Shown: positions 13,601 to 29,060, numbered from the stretch's first letter. The stretch: DNA of 64,000 nt from Sclerurus mexicanus (GCA_013396755.1 VWZF01004020.1:434001-498000); one strand, 5' to 3'. The notes: a model not told the origin generated them from the letters alone. Numbers and translations are program-made.

Positions 13601-16600
13601 GAGAGGTTGGATTTAGGGGATGGACTAGATGATCTTTAGAGGTCCTTTCAACCCTAACAATTCTGTGATTCTGTGAATGGGAAGGAAGTGTTATGTACAG
13701 CCTTGTTTTTGGAGCAACAGAAATCCTGTAGCTTCCATTAATTTCCAAGGGAAACAGGGATGTTTTGTTTCCCATAGAAGCAGTCCTTAGTACCTCAGCT
13801 TCTTTGCTGAAAAGATAGAAATAATTATATTTACTTTCTTTTGGAAAAACATCTTTCCATCTTTGGTTAAAAAGTAGTGTGAAAGTGCCAAGTATTTTGA
13901 TTGATTTGCTATTAATTTATAATCTCCATAAAATATGAGAGAAATGGGAGAAACTACATAAAAAAAGGTCAGAAATCTATTCCATATCCCTGGTATTTAG
14001 TAGTAAGAATAATATTTCAGTGATGTCTCCTTTGACAAGTATTTCTGGGGTGGCTGGCTGATTTGCATATATAGACTCATAGAATGGTTTGGGCTGGAAG
14101 GAACCTTATAGATCATCTCATTCTAACCTCCCTGCTAAGGGCAGGGACACCTTCCACTAGACCAGGTTGTTTGGAGCCCCATCCAACCTGGCCTTGAAGA
14201 CTTCCAGGGGTGTGGCATGCACAACTTCTCTGTAAAGTTTGTTCTGGTATCTTGCCGCAACATACTGAAGAATTTCTTTTTCACGAATATTTAATAACTT
14301 ATGTTGAATTCTCTTTATTAAATAGCATATCTAAAACTGAAGGAATTGCTCCAAGATCAATTAAGAAAGTAAATGCTCTATAGTCAACATTTTGCTTTTT
14401 GTGCTTGGCTGAGAAAATGAGCATTTAGTGAAGCTGTCACTTGTCTAAATCTTTGGCAGGTCATTTAGGGAGAGGATAGAGGGCTGCCTCAAGAGCAGGA
14501 AGTCTCCGTGCTAGGTGATGTGTGTTTGCACAGTAAAAAAGAGCTGTTACTTTCATTTTTTCTGGAGGAGGAATGGAGGTTTGAAGGGTGAGGAACCTAC
14601 CCAAACCCTCTTGAGGACACTGGTCAGATCCTCTGAGTGCTGGTGGGGGTGTTGTGTGCATCTGGGTGTCCAGAGGCAGTAAAACAGTCCGCAACCCATT
14701 GGTCTTGTTCTCACGAGTGTCTCATGAGTTGTAGAAAATATTCTAGATTTTGAAAGCAAAAGTGATTTATCTGTCATCTATTTTCCTAGAGTTCAAACTG
14801 TATTAAAAAAGGGTCAGTAAAATGGTTTAAACTTTCTGATGTTTTTGCATGATTCCATTCAAACCATTTGTTTGAAACCAACAAATGACCAGTAAGTAGA
14901 CTCTTGCCAGTTTTCTCATCAAAACTTTGAGTGACAGACAGTGACTTTGCATTTAGTGGGATGCTCTTATTCCGTGTTAGGATTTACACTGTTAAGCAAT
15001 ATATTAGTAATATGGCCTGACCTGTGGTCTGTATGATGTATCTGTCCTCCTCTCTGGTTTTGTCCAATATTGGTTAACTTGAGGGTTGATCAGGTTTCTT
15101 TTGGTGGTGGTAGGTTGTAGCTTAGAGGTTTTAGGCTTAGGAAAGTTAGGTTGGTATAGACATGTCCACTATAGCCAAAGACATTAAACTATAAGCTAAT
15201 CTTTAGTCAGCTAAATGCACAAAAAGGTCTGTCTGCTGTCACTGCCATGAGTGCTTAAGCTGCTAGCCTTTCCTTCAGACTAAATAGCGTAGCTGACTTT
15301 TATGAAACCTAAATGGGTAATTCTTATTTGTCTTGTTCCTGAGGTTTAGTTTATTACTTTTAAAGTATTCAGAATTGATAGAACTGTTTTGTGACATATT
15401 AAAAGAAAAAGTTATAGTTTGCATGAAGATGTGTATAAAAAATGAGAAATAAATTGGACAATGCATTCTCAATTTGTTCCCAAAGGCTAATACCATAGTC
15501 ATAATTTTTTATGATGATAGGTTTTTGAAAGTCTGTTTCTGCCCTACTTCCTGTGAATAATAATATGAGAAGCATGAACTTTGTGTGCAGCCTTGCTGTT
15601 TTAGGATGGAATAATGTGCTGAACTTTTAGACTTCTGACATTTAAGACAAAGTGACTGAATGGGAAAAAAAACCAAACAAAACACCAAAAAACAAACCAT
15701 TGTCTGACCTTTTAAACCAGGTTTGATGCTGAAAGTGTTGAGCTCTTGAACTGGATTTCAAAATCAAAATCTGCCATTCAGGCCACAGACATCAAAGAAT
15801 ACAAGAAGATGAGAGATACTTCAAGCTTGAAAGAAAAGTTGAAGGTAAAATGGGGAGATAGAGTGTTTCAGTGAATAGGATACTTTATATCTAAGCTGGC
15901 TGTCAGCTGGAGGTGTGGGCTGATCTATATGCTTTGAAGGGATTAAGTCCTTTAGTTAAATAGTTTCAGAACTGGACACACATGAAAATCTCTGACCAGC
16001 TGGACACATCTTTTTGCTGGTGTTGCATTGCATAATCCACAGAAAATTTTAGAAACATATATTAATGATGTCTCCTTTGGAGTTCTGAAAAATGTCTGTT
16101 TTCAGGATTATTATCTTTTACACTAAGTAGCATATTTTGGTTGCATGTTTCACAGTTGGAAGTGGCATTGATTGACACAACTTTTACAATTTTATCAGAA
16201 GTAGACCAGTGGTGTGCTCAGAGACCCCATGAATCCTGCTGTGACATTTCTCACACACTGTACCACCCAGGGCTCAGAGTGGTGTGTTGTTATAATGTTT
16301 GGACATGTTTGCTCTATTAATTTTGGAGAAAACCTGATAGTTACAACTTATGGACAGTATTGCTGACCTGCAAGACAGAATGCATAATTTTACAGAATCC
16401 TGTGGGAGCTGTGAAATAGCCATTTTATCTTCTGTTCCTTCTGTTTCAGGAATGTATTCTTACCTTTTTTTGGTTCTTGAGCATGCTTTGTTAATGAATG
16501 CTTACTGAAGCTTTAGCAGTACCTGAAGCTGCTTTTTGAATTAGAAACAATACTTAAAAATATCTATAAGGAGACTCCTCCTTAGTGCTGTAGTACAAAA

Positions 16601-19600
16601 TGGTGCCAGTAGGAATGTTTGGAATGATGGTACTGTTTGAAATAACCAAAACAACCCTCCCAAGAGTTTATTTATAGATCTTTATGAATCTTTATAGCCC
16701 TTTATAAAAGAGGCTCTAAGACAAACACCAGGTTCCCATGAAAAGCTGTTTTTAAGTAATTGGGCTGTAAGTGGTTAGAACAGTGTTTGTTCTTTACACC
16801 TGTGCAAATAAGTGCACGCTTCTGAATTTACTGTAGCAAGTCTAAACCAGAGTAATGACCTTTTGACATGAGTTCCAAAAAGTTTTTATTTTGGAGATAC
16901 TTCGTTGTAATCACAGAGGATATTGAACTGTGGCCTGGTGGCCAAGGAACTTCTCTTTCCTCTGTGGATGTATTCTACATATTGACTCATACAGGAATAT
17001 TCATCAATATGTATGACTTGAGTGAGGATCTTGTCCCTTTAAAAATATTGGTAGTCATACAGAATTTCCTTCACCATGTCTTTGTGAAGGAGAGCGAAGC
17101 ACTAGAGCTTATGAAAGTGGATTACTAGTGTGCTATAGATCTTGCTGACTGCATTTCTGGGGAAAAGGTTGGTTGTTCCCTTCTACTGAAAATCTCAGTA
17201 GGGACTGTAGAGGCAAAGGTAAAGTATTTTCTCCATTGGTTCACGTTAAAAAATTACAAGTTTTGGTCACAAGTGACTTGTTTCAGCTGGTGCCCCAATA
17301 TCTTATTTCACATTGCAGGATCGTCAGCCCTTTTAATAATATTTTATTCCTGGTGCTGTTATACCTTCTTTTGCTTGCTTGGTACTTGTGACATGTGTCT
17401 CCTTTTGTATTTGTTTTCTGAACAAACAGAACTAACAGACATCTTAGAAGGTCTGTATGTATTTTGGATAAATACTGGATGTATTTTGGGTAGTAGTGGG
17501 AAAATATATGTTAATGGAGGAAAGAGGGAAGTCAAAAAGAAAAAAACATTAACCCTCACTGAAACTATTCTTTTGGGATTCACTTTGAAGGTGATTGAAA
17601 AAGAAAGAGTTGAAAAAAGTCAAAAGTTAGATGAACTGAAACGAAGTGGGCATGTTCTTCTGGATCACATGGGAAAGGGTAAGCAATTTGGAGGTTTTTC
17701 CGTTTTGCGATTTAATCAGTTGCGTTGTTGAAAAATAATATTGAAATATGTTATCTCTAGTTAAACATCACAATGTATTCCTTCCTGCTCCTTCTATTTT
17801 CTTTCTGTCAGAGATCCTGGTCAATGTTACTGTTACCAGTTAATTATGTATTTTGTTTTTATTAAAGCTTCTAGAAAAGCAATATTATTATTCTTTAATG
17901 TGCATATGTTCATTTGCAGTCTTCTAAGAATTACTTTAAAAAAATATTTCTACTTCAGTAACAATAGCAGTTACATGCTTTTGAGGGAAGGAATGGATTT
18001 GTTTTGAAGTATAAAGTTTTACAATGTAACTACCATGGAGAAGTGAAAACTTTGAAGCCAAATTTAATCTTGATACATATGTGTGTACCCTTTATTCGTA
18101 GTTTTTTTTTCTATTTATGTAAAAATTGTCAGTGTATTTTGATGATACAATCACAATTTATGGTTCAAAGGCAAGAGAGAAGTTTACACGATTGGGAAAA
18201 TGATTGATTGTCAATTAAAACACTTATCCATGGGATCTGATAATTACCATCCATGAAAGTTGAATCTTTAAGCCTTGCCAAAATAATGTCTCATAATGAG
18301 TGAGATGTGAAATGTGATCTCTATAAAAGAGATGTTCATATCATCTAGAGACAGTCTTTTAAGTCTGCTTGACTTCTGGTGAAGTTGCTATGACTGGTAG
18401 CATTCAGACATCTGAAAGAATAGTGTCACTGTCCTGCATACTGACCAGCATTCCTTTTGGAAAATGCTGATTTCTTTTGGATTTCTTGACTGTGACATTT
18501 TTTTGCAGCCAGATGCTTTGCATTTATGCCCAAATTTGCTAAGTATCTCCAATCCTCTCCTAGCCTACTGCGGCTGAAGCTTTTTACAGTTGGTGCCATT
18601 GCTCTGAAGCTGATGGCTGAAAGCTACTGATTTGACCTGGAGTTTGGGTTGTAAAAATTATCTGTTCCTTGTTTCCAAACCTATACAAAAATCCTCCCTT
18701 CCTCTCTCTTTCACAAACCCCTTCAGCTGTGCTGTAGGTGTGCCAGGCAGATGGTCAGTGTGTGAAGCACAGCGAGGATCTGGGGAGCAGGATCTTCAAG
18801 TGCTCGTGTGGAAGCTAGCTGGCTGGCTGGCCTAATCAGAGCATTGTGCTCCTCTTATGGTGCAGCAAAAAAACCCCTCCATGTGTCTTTCGTCAAAATA
18901 GAAGTGGAATATCCCCTCTTCATTCTATGATTAACGTGGAAATATAAAGCTGAAACGCTGTTCAGTAGCAAGTATAGATTTATAGGGTGTGGACTTGGAA
19001 TCAAAGCATTTAGCATGTCATTGCGAATATGCAACTGTAATTAAAGAGAGGAATGGTTAAATGTCTGCTAATCAAAATGTGTTGCAACATAGCAATAATT
19101 TATATAATCTTTTTAGAAGGACTTCCTACAGTGGATATAAAAACTGTGATGGAGAAAATATTGTCAGGGTGGAAAGATGTGGTTCAAAATTTAGAAGAAG
19201 TGGCCAGAAAGATAAAGTACCAGGATGATATAAATGCTTACATGAAGGAAATGAGTGAGCTTGAGAAGACATTAATTGAGAAGGATGACTGGCTTAAAAA
19301 TGACACTTCTTCAGCGTCCCAGCCCTCAGCAGTCCTGAAAGACTTATGTCAGGTAAGTCTGGCAAAACTTGTTAATTTTAGTTGGATGGTGTCAGAAGCA
19401 CAGGATGCCCCAGAGGACCTTAGCCTAGTCAGTAAGGTAATTTAATTTCTAAGGCACGCAGGGCATCTGATTTGACTGGAAGATTTGGGTAACCTGTATC
19501 TGATCAGTACTTTAATGTTGTTGCCTAGTAATGTGGAAGAGCTGTGCTGCAGTAGCTTACTAAAATCTCTCTGTTAACAAGGCAACTGCAAGTTTGGTTT

Positions 19601-22600
19601 TGGTTTCAATCTTTCACAGCGGGAATTAACTCATCTTGTAAGCCTGAATCCACGGCTGGAACATCTGAAAGCCACCTGCAAGGCACTCACCTCTCAGCCC
19701 ATGCCTCCAAATTTCATTCAAGAGAACTTGAATGGTTTTCTTGATCACTTCAAGCTAACTCATCAGAAATTAGAGGAATGTCACCAACAGCTGAAAAAAG
19801 GTATATATATTTATAAATATATTTTTGATATAAGGCTCTCCTGCTTGTGTTCTGAATTTTTTTTGTTTTGAGCTGACTGAAAGCTCTCTGGATTCTGCTA
19901 AAGCTGTGATATTGATTCTATTAGGCTTTGGGTCAAACCGGCAAAATGGTTTTACTCATCTGAAAGTATACTTTTATGGCCTCGTCTGTGCACACTTCAA
20001 AATACATTGCTCCATGGAAGGATGCAACATACCTTCCATGAACAAAACTTCATTTAAGGAATTAGCAAGACATATTTAAGGTGGATAATACAGTTTGAAA
20101 ATCTGTGTCTCTCTGCCACTCAAAGAAATAAATAGTAATACTAGAAATGAAAAATGAAAGATTGGGAGAACCTTTCTCCTAAAATGTGAGTGCACATGTG
20201 AAATTTATTCTTTTTCATAGCTTTGAGCACATTAGTCATACATAAATTCTTTTTCAAATTTCATCTTTGAAGTGATTTGGAATCTGGCTTGCTTTTCAGG
20301 CAGTTACAATTTGGGGTTTTGTTGCATTAAAATTTTCATTATGAGTATTCAAACCAGTCATGCTGGTTCTAAAGGATTTTAAATGTAGTGCACAAAATAT
20401 GTGGTTCTGGTAATATATTACAGCTAAATAGCAAAAGCACAGACCTATAAGAAGATTTTTTTCCCCTTAGATATTGTTTCAGAGGAACTTGAGGAAGTGT
20501 TTTATTAGCAGCCCCAAATGGAAGAGCATTAACACTTTATTCTGTATGTAGTAAAAATAGGCCTGATCACTAAATTGTTGAGCCATCTATGTAGTGTGCT
20601 GCACCAGGCCTGCATGCTTCAATTATAATCAAACAGAAAACTGTGAATAACATATCTGCCTGCCATTTTCAAGTTACAAAGGTATACTTTCATTCTTACT
20701 CTGATAAATGATTATTTTTAGCTGTTTTGAGTTCATGTACTTTTGAATAATTTCATTGATATTGTGTATTTTGGTAAGTATACACCATGTGACAAAAGTA
20801 CTGCTTATTTTTTCATGCAACACAACACTTGAAGTGTTATCAGTATACTTGAACCAGTTATTGCTTGGTAATAACACCTTACATATTCTGATTTGTTAAA
20901 TTTGTATTTAGGTATTTCTTTGAATGAAACAACCTGCAGTGAAATTATATTGCTAAAGAACAGAGGGAAGTGTCAGTTTCAGTTGTTTAATTGCAGCATA
21001 GTTTGTATTGCTGCAAAGTAAATATCTTCCAGAGCCATATAATTGGTAGAAGAAACTGGTGGTATCCCTTGCGCATTGTTGAACTTGGCAGGCTTTGACT
21101 GACAGAAGGCCAGCTCCTTTCATGGCTCTTCTTTGAGCCTCTGAAAATTCCCGCATGGAGTTCTACTCGAGTCCCATCTCTATGGGCGTTTTTTAATGCG
21201 AATTGAGACTCAATTTTGTTGTCAATGTGAGGCTATTTTAACTATTTTCTTCTCCTCCAGGATTTGCTGTAGTTTAGTGACAGTTCACATGCTTTTTATT
21301 GAAATTTTTTTTACACCCATTAAATTGATCCTGGATTTTTACAAACAGTAGGACAGTTCTGACAGTAAACTGTTTAAAAGCTACCTAGTGAATCAGAACA
21401 AGGCTTAGATTAATTTTCACTTGTGGTAGTAACAAAATTGCTTAGGAATCCAAGGCCAGAAAACGTGCATGCCACAGTGCACGTCTTACAGGTGAAATCC
21501 TGTTTGCTGCAGTTTGTCCAAATCTGTTGTTTTCATTCTGAAATGCCAGAGTGAGGTGCTGCCTCCTACCTGGGATTCCAGAGAGGGCTGGCTTGAACAA
21601 ATTTGGAGAAGCAGTTGATGATTGCAAACAGATACTCTATCCAAACTTTAATTCTCTTTCCACTCTTCCTAGGTAGTCTCTGTTCTGACAACTGGCTGAA
21701 AACTGCTTTTTTATATTTGTGTGGGTCTATTTGGGTACATTTTTGTGGGTATATACAAAAAATGTTAAAACCAAGCCACAAACACTACTATTACAGTAAT
21801 ATGTATTTTATCTATATGTGTGTGTGTGTATATATATATATATACCTCTATCCAACTACTACCTTATATAGTTACTATATAGAGTGCATATATTTAACTC
21901 TCTATGTAATATATGACAATTTAATGTTATACTTTGTTTTCTATATATAGTAGATACCTTTATGTGTGCTTGCGGATAAATAGGAGATATGTCTACAGCT
22001 TTTAAAAAAGAAAAAATACTAAATTGGGGCACGGGGGTTAGGTGTGCAAATGCCAAAATACTATCAATTCCACCACCCCACCCACCCCAGCAGATTTAGG
22101 TGCTTGGGTGTATAAAAAAATTCTGAAAACGGGATAGAGTTTTAAAAGTTTTTTTTGGGAGGGCTTGTAATTATATTATTATTATTGTATTCTACATAAT
22201 AAATATTTGTGAATTATATATATTTAATATTTTTTAAAGGAATATCATTGCCGTCAGCAGAAGGGCTATTTAGCTTTTGAAAGGTTGATTATGTACACAT
22301 TCCCCGTAATTTGGGCCTCGTGTTTATTTCCTTACCTTGTATCTTGCTCCATCACTCTTTTTTGTGATACCAGAGACAGAAAGCCAACCGAGCCAGGAGT
22401 ACGTGGAGTCCCTGCAGCGGCTGAAGGACACGCTGAGCGAGCTGGAGGGGAAGCAGCAGTCCATTGCCAGTGGACTGAGTGAACCCAGTAAGGTTGAGAA
22501 GGCCCTGCAGCAGGCAAAGGTAACTCTCACCTTTGCAGTGAAGTTGGGAAGTTGCTTACTCAACTGCAGTCATCCTCTGTTCTCCTGCCCTTGTACATTG

Positions 22601-25600
22601 CTCAGAGGATGTTGGTCAGGGAGTGGTGTGTGGAAGCCACTTCTGGAGGTGCCTTCCTGACAGCTCGGTTACTACAGGCTTCTGAGGGACATGTCCAGTC
22701 GAGGGTTGACGTATCCCCAAGCCTGCAGACTTCACAGCTTCTCTTGCTGCCTGTGCCAAGAAACAAGGGCAAGAAGTGGGACTGCTCAACTGCAGGAACA
22801 GGACCTCAGGCAACCTTGGTGGCTTCCCTAGGCACACTCTGGTGTGCATGTATCTCTTGTACTCATGAGTCCCAAAACATCTGTTAAGAGCATCCCCCTC
22901 CTAGAAGAAGCTTGGTTGGATCAGGTTCGTGATCTGATCCAGGGTCTGCTTCTTTGCTGCTGAGTGTGGTTCTGAGGAAAACCAGGAGCATTAGCCTGCC
23001 CTTCTCTCCCCTGGTAGCTACTCCTGCCTCAGCTGCACCATAACCATGCCTGTGCCCAACCTGCTTGGGCTTGCTGTCCTGTAGAGGCCGTGTCCCTCCT
23101 GTGGCAGTGTGAGTTCCCTGCCTCTGCCTTCCCACAGAGGCTGTGGTGTGCAGGCTCATAACCCTCCCCTCCAAGCGCCCAGATGTGAAGTGCCTGCCTG
23201 CCTAAACTGAATCTGAGGGCCAGCTGGCTAACAAACACATCCTGCTTCATCCTGCTTAGATGTTTGGAGAGAGTAACTATACTTCTCTGGCCTCCAGATT
23301 GCCTTTCAAAGGGAAACAGTGCTTGTGAGGCATAAAAGTAATTGATACACAAATTCTGTTCAGTAGAAACAATATTTTGTTTCCTTTTGTGAACCTATAA
23401 AATAGGGAAATATCTATTGCTTTGCAAATATCGGTTACTGGGGCATGGGTGGAGTTCTCTCTAGGGAGAGAATTGTGCATCTCCAGTACTGTTTCTATTT
23501 TATATTTTTTTTTCAAAAAAAAAACCAAACCCCTATATAAACCAATACTTTCCTGCCTGCCCCCTTCACCATCCCTCACTGCTTTTGTGGAATCATGCTT
23601 AATTTGGAAGCATGTATTTTTCCTTGTGTGGTTGCTTAAGAGGGCAGCAGGTGACTATGGAGGAGCTCTTGAGCTCTAGTTGCTGGGTGGGGAGAGGCCC
23701 TGTCTGATTATATCCTGCTCTAGTCAGCAGAAAGTGATCATTTTTAAAAGTTGAATAAACAAAGATGTTAGTGCTTCATTTTTTTGAACTAACAGGTTAA
23801 AATTAAGTTTGATTCTTTGGTTTTCTCTTTAGTGTTACTTCTGTGTTGTTCAAAGTTGGCAGAGATTTTCTGGTCCATATGCTACCTGAATTGCAATGGC
23901 ATTTAGTCTTTCAAGGCTTGTTTTTTTCTGCTTCTGCCCAAATTTTACTGCCCCCTTTTCTTCGGAGAACTACTTAACCTGAAAGGACATACTGTGCTAG
24001 TATAGGAGCTTGAAAGAGTGTGACTGGACATGGGAACAAACTGTTGGTGATGAGCTGCTTGTGGACCTTGGGATTGTCCAGCTCCTTGTAGCAGTCACTG
24101 ATAAGTGCTTCAGTCATAGACCCAAACCAGGGTTTTGCTCAGTCCCTTGCACAGAAAACCCATGTTTGTTGAAACATACATCCCTCTTCCCAGTCTGACT
24201 CACTACCTCTCATTTTAGAGGAAATGGTATACTTTACAGGGAAAGAAACAAATAAAGGATAAGGATAAATACAAAGTAAATCAGAGAACATGAACATATC
24301 AGAAAAATATATTCAGATTGTATCCTCCCTGTATTTCTGCTGGAAAAGTAGTTTTCAGAACTCTAGTATGTAGAACTTTCTTTGTAGCTAGATGTATTTT
24401 GCTTTGCAAAACTTGGAAGAACACACAGCCTGTTTGTGTGTGCTTTGTTGTGTGTTTTATTTAAAAAGAACACCTGTGGGTGGAATGAAAATATTGAGGT
24501 CCTGGTACATCTACTTTGCAATTTCTTCTATGACTGCAGAGTAGCATGGCCATTTCTTTGTTAACTTGAGTGCCAGTGCTATACAGCAGAGGAGAGGTGT
24601 AGGTGCCTGCACTTGTTTAGCTACATCGCCCAGTTTTACTATCCCTTCTGTAATTTCTGCTGCTGCACCAGTAGAGCAGCTGAAGGTTTTGCTGCTTAAA
24701 AGGTTCTTTGAATATCTCTGCTGCAATAACTACAGTAACTGGAATATCACTCTTCACTGAACCTATGCGCTGAATCACTGCACAATGAAACCTTTGATGT
24801 ACTTGCACTTATATATGTGTACCTGTTGTATGGCTGATACTGGAAGCCGACTTTTTTTCTTTATTCTTTGTTGTAGGCAGTTTGTGAGACACTGGAAGCC
24901 CAGAAGCCCAGGGTAGATAAACTTGCTGAAGAAACAAAGGCTTTGGAGAAACATGTTTCTTTGGATATAAAAAACATCTACATGCAGGAGTTCAAGCATG
25001 TGCAGGGACACTGGGACAAGTTAAAGCTCAAGGTTTCCAAAGATGTTAAACTACTGGAGGAAATTACATCCAAGTTGAGATTATTTGAGGTAAAATGAAA
25101 GGCATTTTTGGTTTGTATTTTTTTTTTTTTACATAAGTCAGCTGCTTTAGAGACCTTTCTCTCTCTATGTTCCTGCAAGCGTCCGGATGATACTGATTGA
25201 GAATTGATATGTTGGTGAGCCAGTAGTCTGACAGAGTCTGAAAGCACATGTACTATATTTGTAGCAGAATAGGACTTTTAGTGTGCCCAGGATATTATTT
25301 TTTCTTCTAACAGCAATACTTTTGACTTAAAATTAACATCCCTCTCTTTCAATACCAGAAGCAAAGGTAATGCTAAAGCCAAGGGTATGTCAGTTGTGCT
25401 TGTTGGTCCCAACAGGGGCAGATGCACTGTATTGTGGTTGATGTCAGATGCCCAGTACCTTACTAGTTTGACATCTAAAATTGTAATTCCATGTGTACAT
25501 GTATATACTTGCTTTTTCAAGTGGTGTTTAGGTCAACAGTAACAAAGTGCTAGTGCAGCCTGTTAAAAAAGGAAGTAAAGAAAATCCTTGGGTGTTGTGA

Positions 25601-28600
25601 GTTTTCCCTTTCCAAATGATGGCCTCTGAAGTGTCAGGAAGGAGAGTTAAAGAATTAAGGTTAACCAGCACTCTTACATATATACATATATGTGTGTGTG
25701 TACATGTATATATATATACACACATATATGAAATCCTGAATGACAGAAAATCCTACTGCTTTAAAAATGAAGGGATTAAAAGCAAGGGTATATAGATGCT
25801 TAACCCACTGATAATAAGGGGAGATATGAGTGCTTAAGTAACTTAAGTGGACTCAGTATTTACTGGTTAGATTGATTTCTTTGTGTTTGTTTTGACTCCT
25901 TTTTTTTTAGACTATTTATATTCTTGTGGGGAGAGGAAGAAAAAAATAAGGAAAATATATAGGAAAATATATTGTGATTTACCCCATGGCAATATTATTG
26001 TGAACCAAAAGTTAAATAGGCACTAACCATTCTTCAGTATCAGCTTGAAAGTGTAAGCTGATCAAAGCGGTATAAAAGCCCAAATACAGTGTCATGATTT
26101 TTCCCTCCCTTAATTTGTTGTATGTCCAGAATTCTTTTTTTTTTCTGCACTTGAATCATGTTCAGTTGAGTGGTCTGCACATGCACCTACTTCCCTAAGT
26201 CAGAACTTTAACTGTGTGAAGAATGGATCTTGAAAACTGAAATTCTCTCCTGTATTTAACTGAGAATAAGTTATTGAGAGCAGGGCAGAATTGTGCAGTA
26301 TTAGCATGGCAGGTTTTGGTTAGTAATCAATTATATAGTTTTTTTCAGTAAACGGTAAATCATCCTGTTTTCCAAAACTGTCCAAAGTGATATTGGTATC
26401 ACTACATATATAAAGCTCTTACTGGTGAAAGATACAGATTTTTATGCCTATGTGACTCTTGAACTCCTAGGGCTCACTGTTGTAGACCTGAGAACAGAAT
26501 TTGTTCCCAAGCCCGATGCTAAACTTTTCTGTTACCTTGAAAGGAAGTGCAGAAGCTGAAAAACAAATTATAGCAGAAGAAACAATGGAGACAATTATTA
26601 AAGAATTGCTTTATTAATATTTAATTTAATATTAAATTATTATTATTAAATAATTGGAAATTACAGAAATATGTGCTGGTGCTATCTGTAGAAATATGGG
26701 GCTTACACTGGGGGTGTTTGCTTATGAACTGTACTTTAAAGTATGCAGTTCCTGTGTTTCCTAAATGTTTATAAAGCTGGCAGTGGGTGAACAGTCGTGT
26801 TATATTCTCTGACTTTCTTCCTTTTGAAAGAGTGGTACTAATCTATACAGTGCTAGACTACAAAAATCTCCATATAAATAAACATGAGAATGCGGAACAG
26901 GTTGAATAAAAATTCTGTGGACAGCATTGGACAGACCAGGATATAGGTCATACTGTAAGAAAGATTGGTATGGTAAACTTGGTATATGGTCCTGGTGCAG
27001 ACACTGAATGGGTCAGTAATGTTGATACCAGAGACACAAGGTTAGTTTGGAGGGTGGTGGGGCAGTATCACCTTGGTTAAGAGAAGAGTTGAAGCATTCT
27101 GCTATTAAGTGGGGAAGGAAAAAAAAAAGGAATAAGTGAATGTCAGCCCATGGAGAACATGTGATCATGTGGAACTAGATGAAAGCGTTAGTTTAATGTT
27201 TCCTTTTTCCCCTAATTCACCTTTAAAAACTGATCTGTCCCAAAATAGCACTCCTCACATTTAGGCGTTTGAAAAGAAACAATGTAAACAGTAAGCAGAC
27301 AGGTGAACAATGCTTAAGATGTCTTTGTTGGTCTGATGAGCAAGTCATTACTTAGGTGGCTCTTCTGTTGTTTGTGATGTGATAGAGACTCCTGTAATCT
27401 GACAACGCATGTATTAGTGACATGATCTGGGAGAGATGTTTTACTGGGAGTGATGGGTAAAGTAAACAAGACTCATCAGTTCTGGATCTTGTATTTTCTG
27501 GAAGAAATTTTCTGTATCTTGCATTCTCTGTTATCATACCTCTAATACTGAATTGTTTGCTGCATCTTTGATTATGTATCGCCTTATGATCTTTTATATC
27601 CACTGCATGGCTGTACATCATGTGGTTTTTCTAGGAGTGAACAAATTAAGATTCAGCACATTTGATCTTTTTTCCTCCTGGAATAAATTTTAAAAACTGA
27701 TCCTGGAGAAGTGAAGTCTCTGGGGACACCTTATAGTAGCCTTTCTGTACCTAAAGGGGGCCTACAGGAGAGCTGAAGGAGAACTTTTTACAGGAGATAA
27801 GGGCTCTAAACTGAAAGAGAGGATGGGATATTAGGAAGACATTCTTTACTGTGAGGGTGTTGAGGCACAAGAACAGATTGTCCAGGGAAGCTGTGGATGT
27901 ATCATCCGTGGAAGTGTTCAAGGCCCATTTGGATGGGTCTTTGAGCAACCTGGTCTAGTGTAAGATGACCCTGCCCACAGCAGGTGGGTTGGAACTGTAA
28001 GTCCCCTTCCAAGCCAAACTATTCTGTGATGAGGATGTTTGTGTCTAAAAATTATAAGCTCTTGTACATCAACAATCTACACTGCTTTTTTGACAATTGA
28101 TAGTTATTTACCTGTGCAATAAAGGAGCATTTAGTTCATTAAACTTCTGTAGACTTGACTTGTGATTCAGCAAGGTATTTAAATGTGTGTCTTAACTTTA
28201 TGAGTAATCCCACTTAATTCACTTCAGCTACTTATGTAAATAGCTTATTGTAAGAAACCTAGTTTAGCTATGTATTAAAATGCCTTGTCAAATGGCAGCC
28301 TTTATAAATATGTATTTTTTTTGCATTAAGCCAAGGTTCACTGTTAAGCCTCCTGGGGTCTGTTTTTTTGGAAAATGATATTCAGGCTAGTCAGCTGCAG
28401 GAAATTCCCCCAAAATGGAAAAGGAATGAAGAAAATGTCATGACTTTGACCTCTAATGGTAACACTGGCCTAAAAATAAACATGAACTTAGTCTAGTGTT
28501 TTTTTGTTAGTTATTAGACATATTTTGAGAAGCAATGTGTAGTGTATTGATCCTGAAAAATCTGTTACTGTGAAATTTTTTAGGAATCGAAGTGTGTGCT

Positions 28601-29060
28601 TTCTTCTCAGTGACACAGAGAGGAGAAGCTGATGAGCTTAACTTGGCGTCTCAATAACAATGCTCTATGATGATGATTGTGTCAGGATAAAGAGATGCCA
28701 TCTATTGAAAAACCCCAACCAAACAGTCCAAAAATGTTGATTGAAAGAAGTCCAACTATATTATTAAAAAAATGGCAACCACAGAACTTGATTAGGACAA
28801 GGAAAAACCCTCTCTGTTCTCTGTGTTGGCTTTGTTTGTAAGGGTGATTTGGAACATCCATAATCCCATGGGAAGGAGAGAGTGCTCCTGTCTCCCTCCC
28901 TCCCTATCTCATTGGAGGATATAAGGCAACTGCCAACTGTTAGATTAGGCAACTCTGAAATTTGCTATATATTTACTCTTTCCCTATGAATTGCTCTAGT
29001 GAGTACAGTAGCTGCTATTGGCCTCAAACAGCTAGGCTGGTTTTTTTTGGTTTTTTTTTT

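Noticed and set aside
17273..17590. Open frame continuing upstream of the exon-19 equivalent, suggesting a longer exon
   Set aside because: The upstream residues do not resemble utrophin, candidate AG sites near 17429 and 17438 are in the wrong phase, and 88 bases equals the dystrophin exon length exactly.
22884..23352. Overlapping antisense open frames of 96 and 107 codons in the GC-rich intron
   Set aside because: Long open frames are expected in GC-rich sequence with few stops; neither resembles a known protein.
28655..28700. C-box-like TGATGAT motif, candidate intronic box C/D snoRNA
   Set aside because: No properly spaced D box with a terminal stem; the motif is common by chance.
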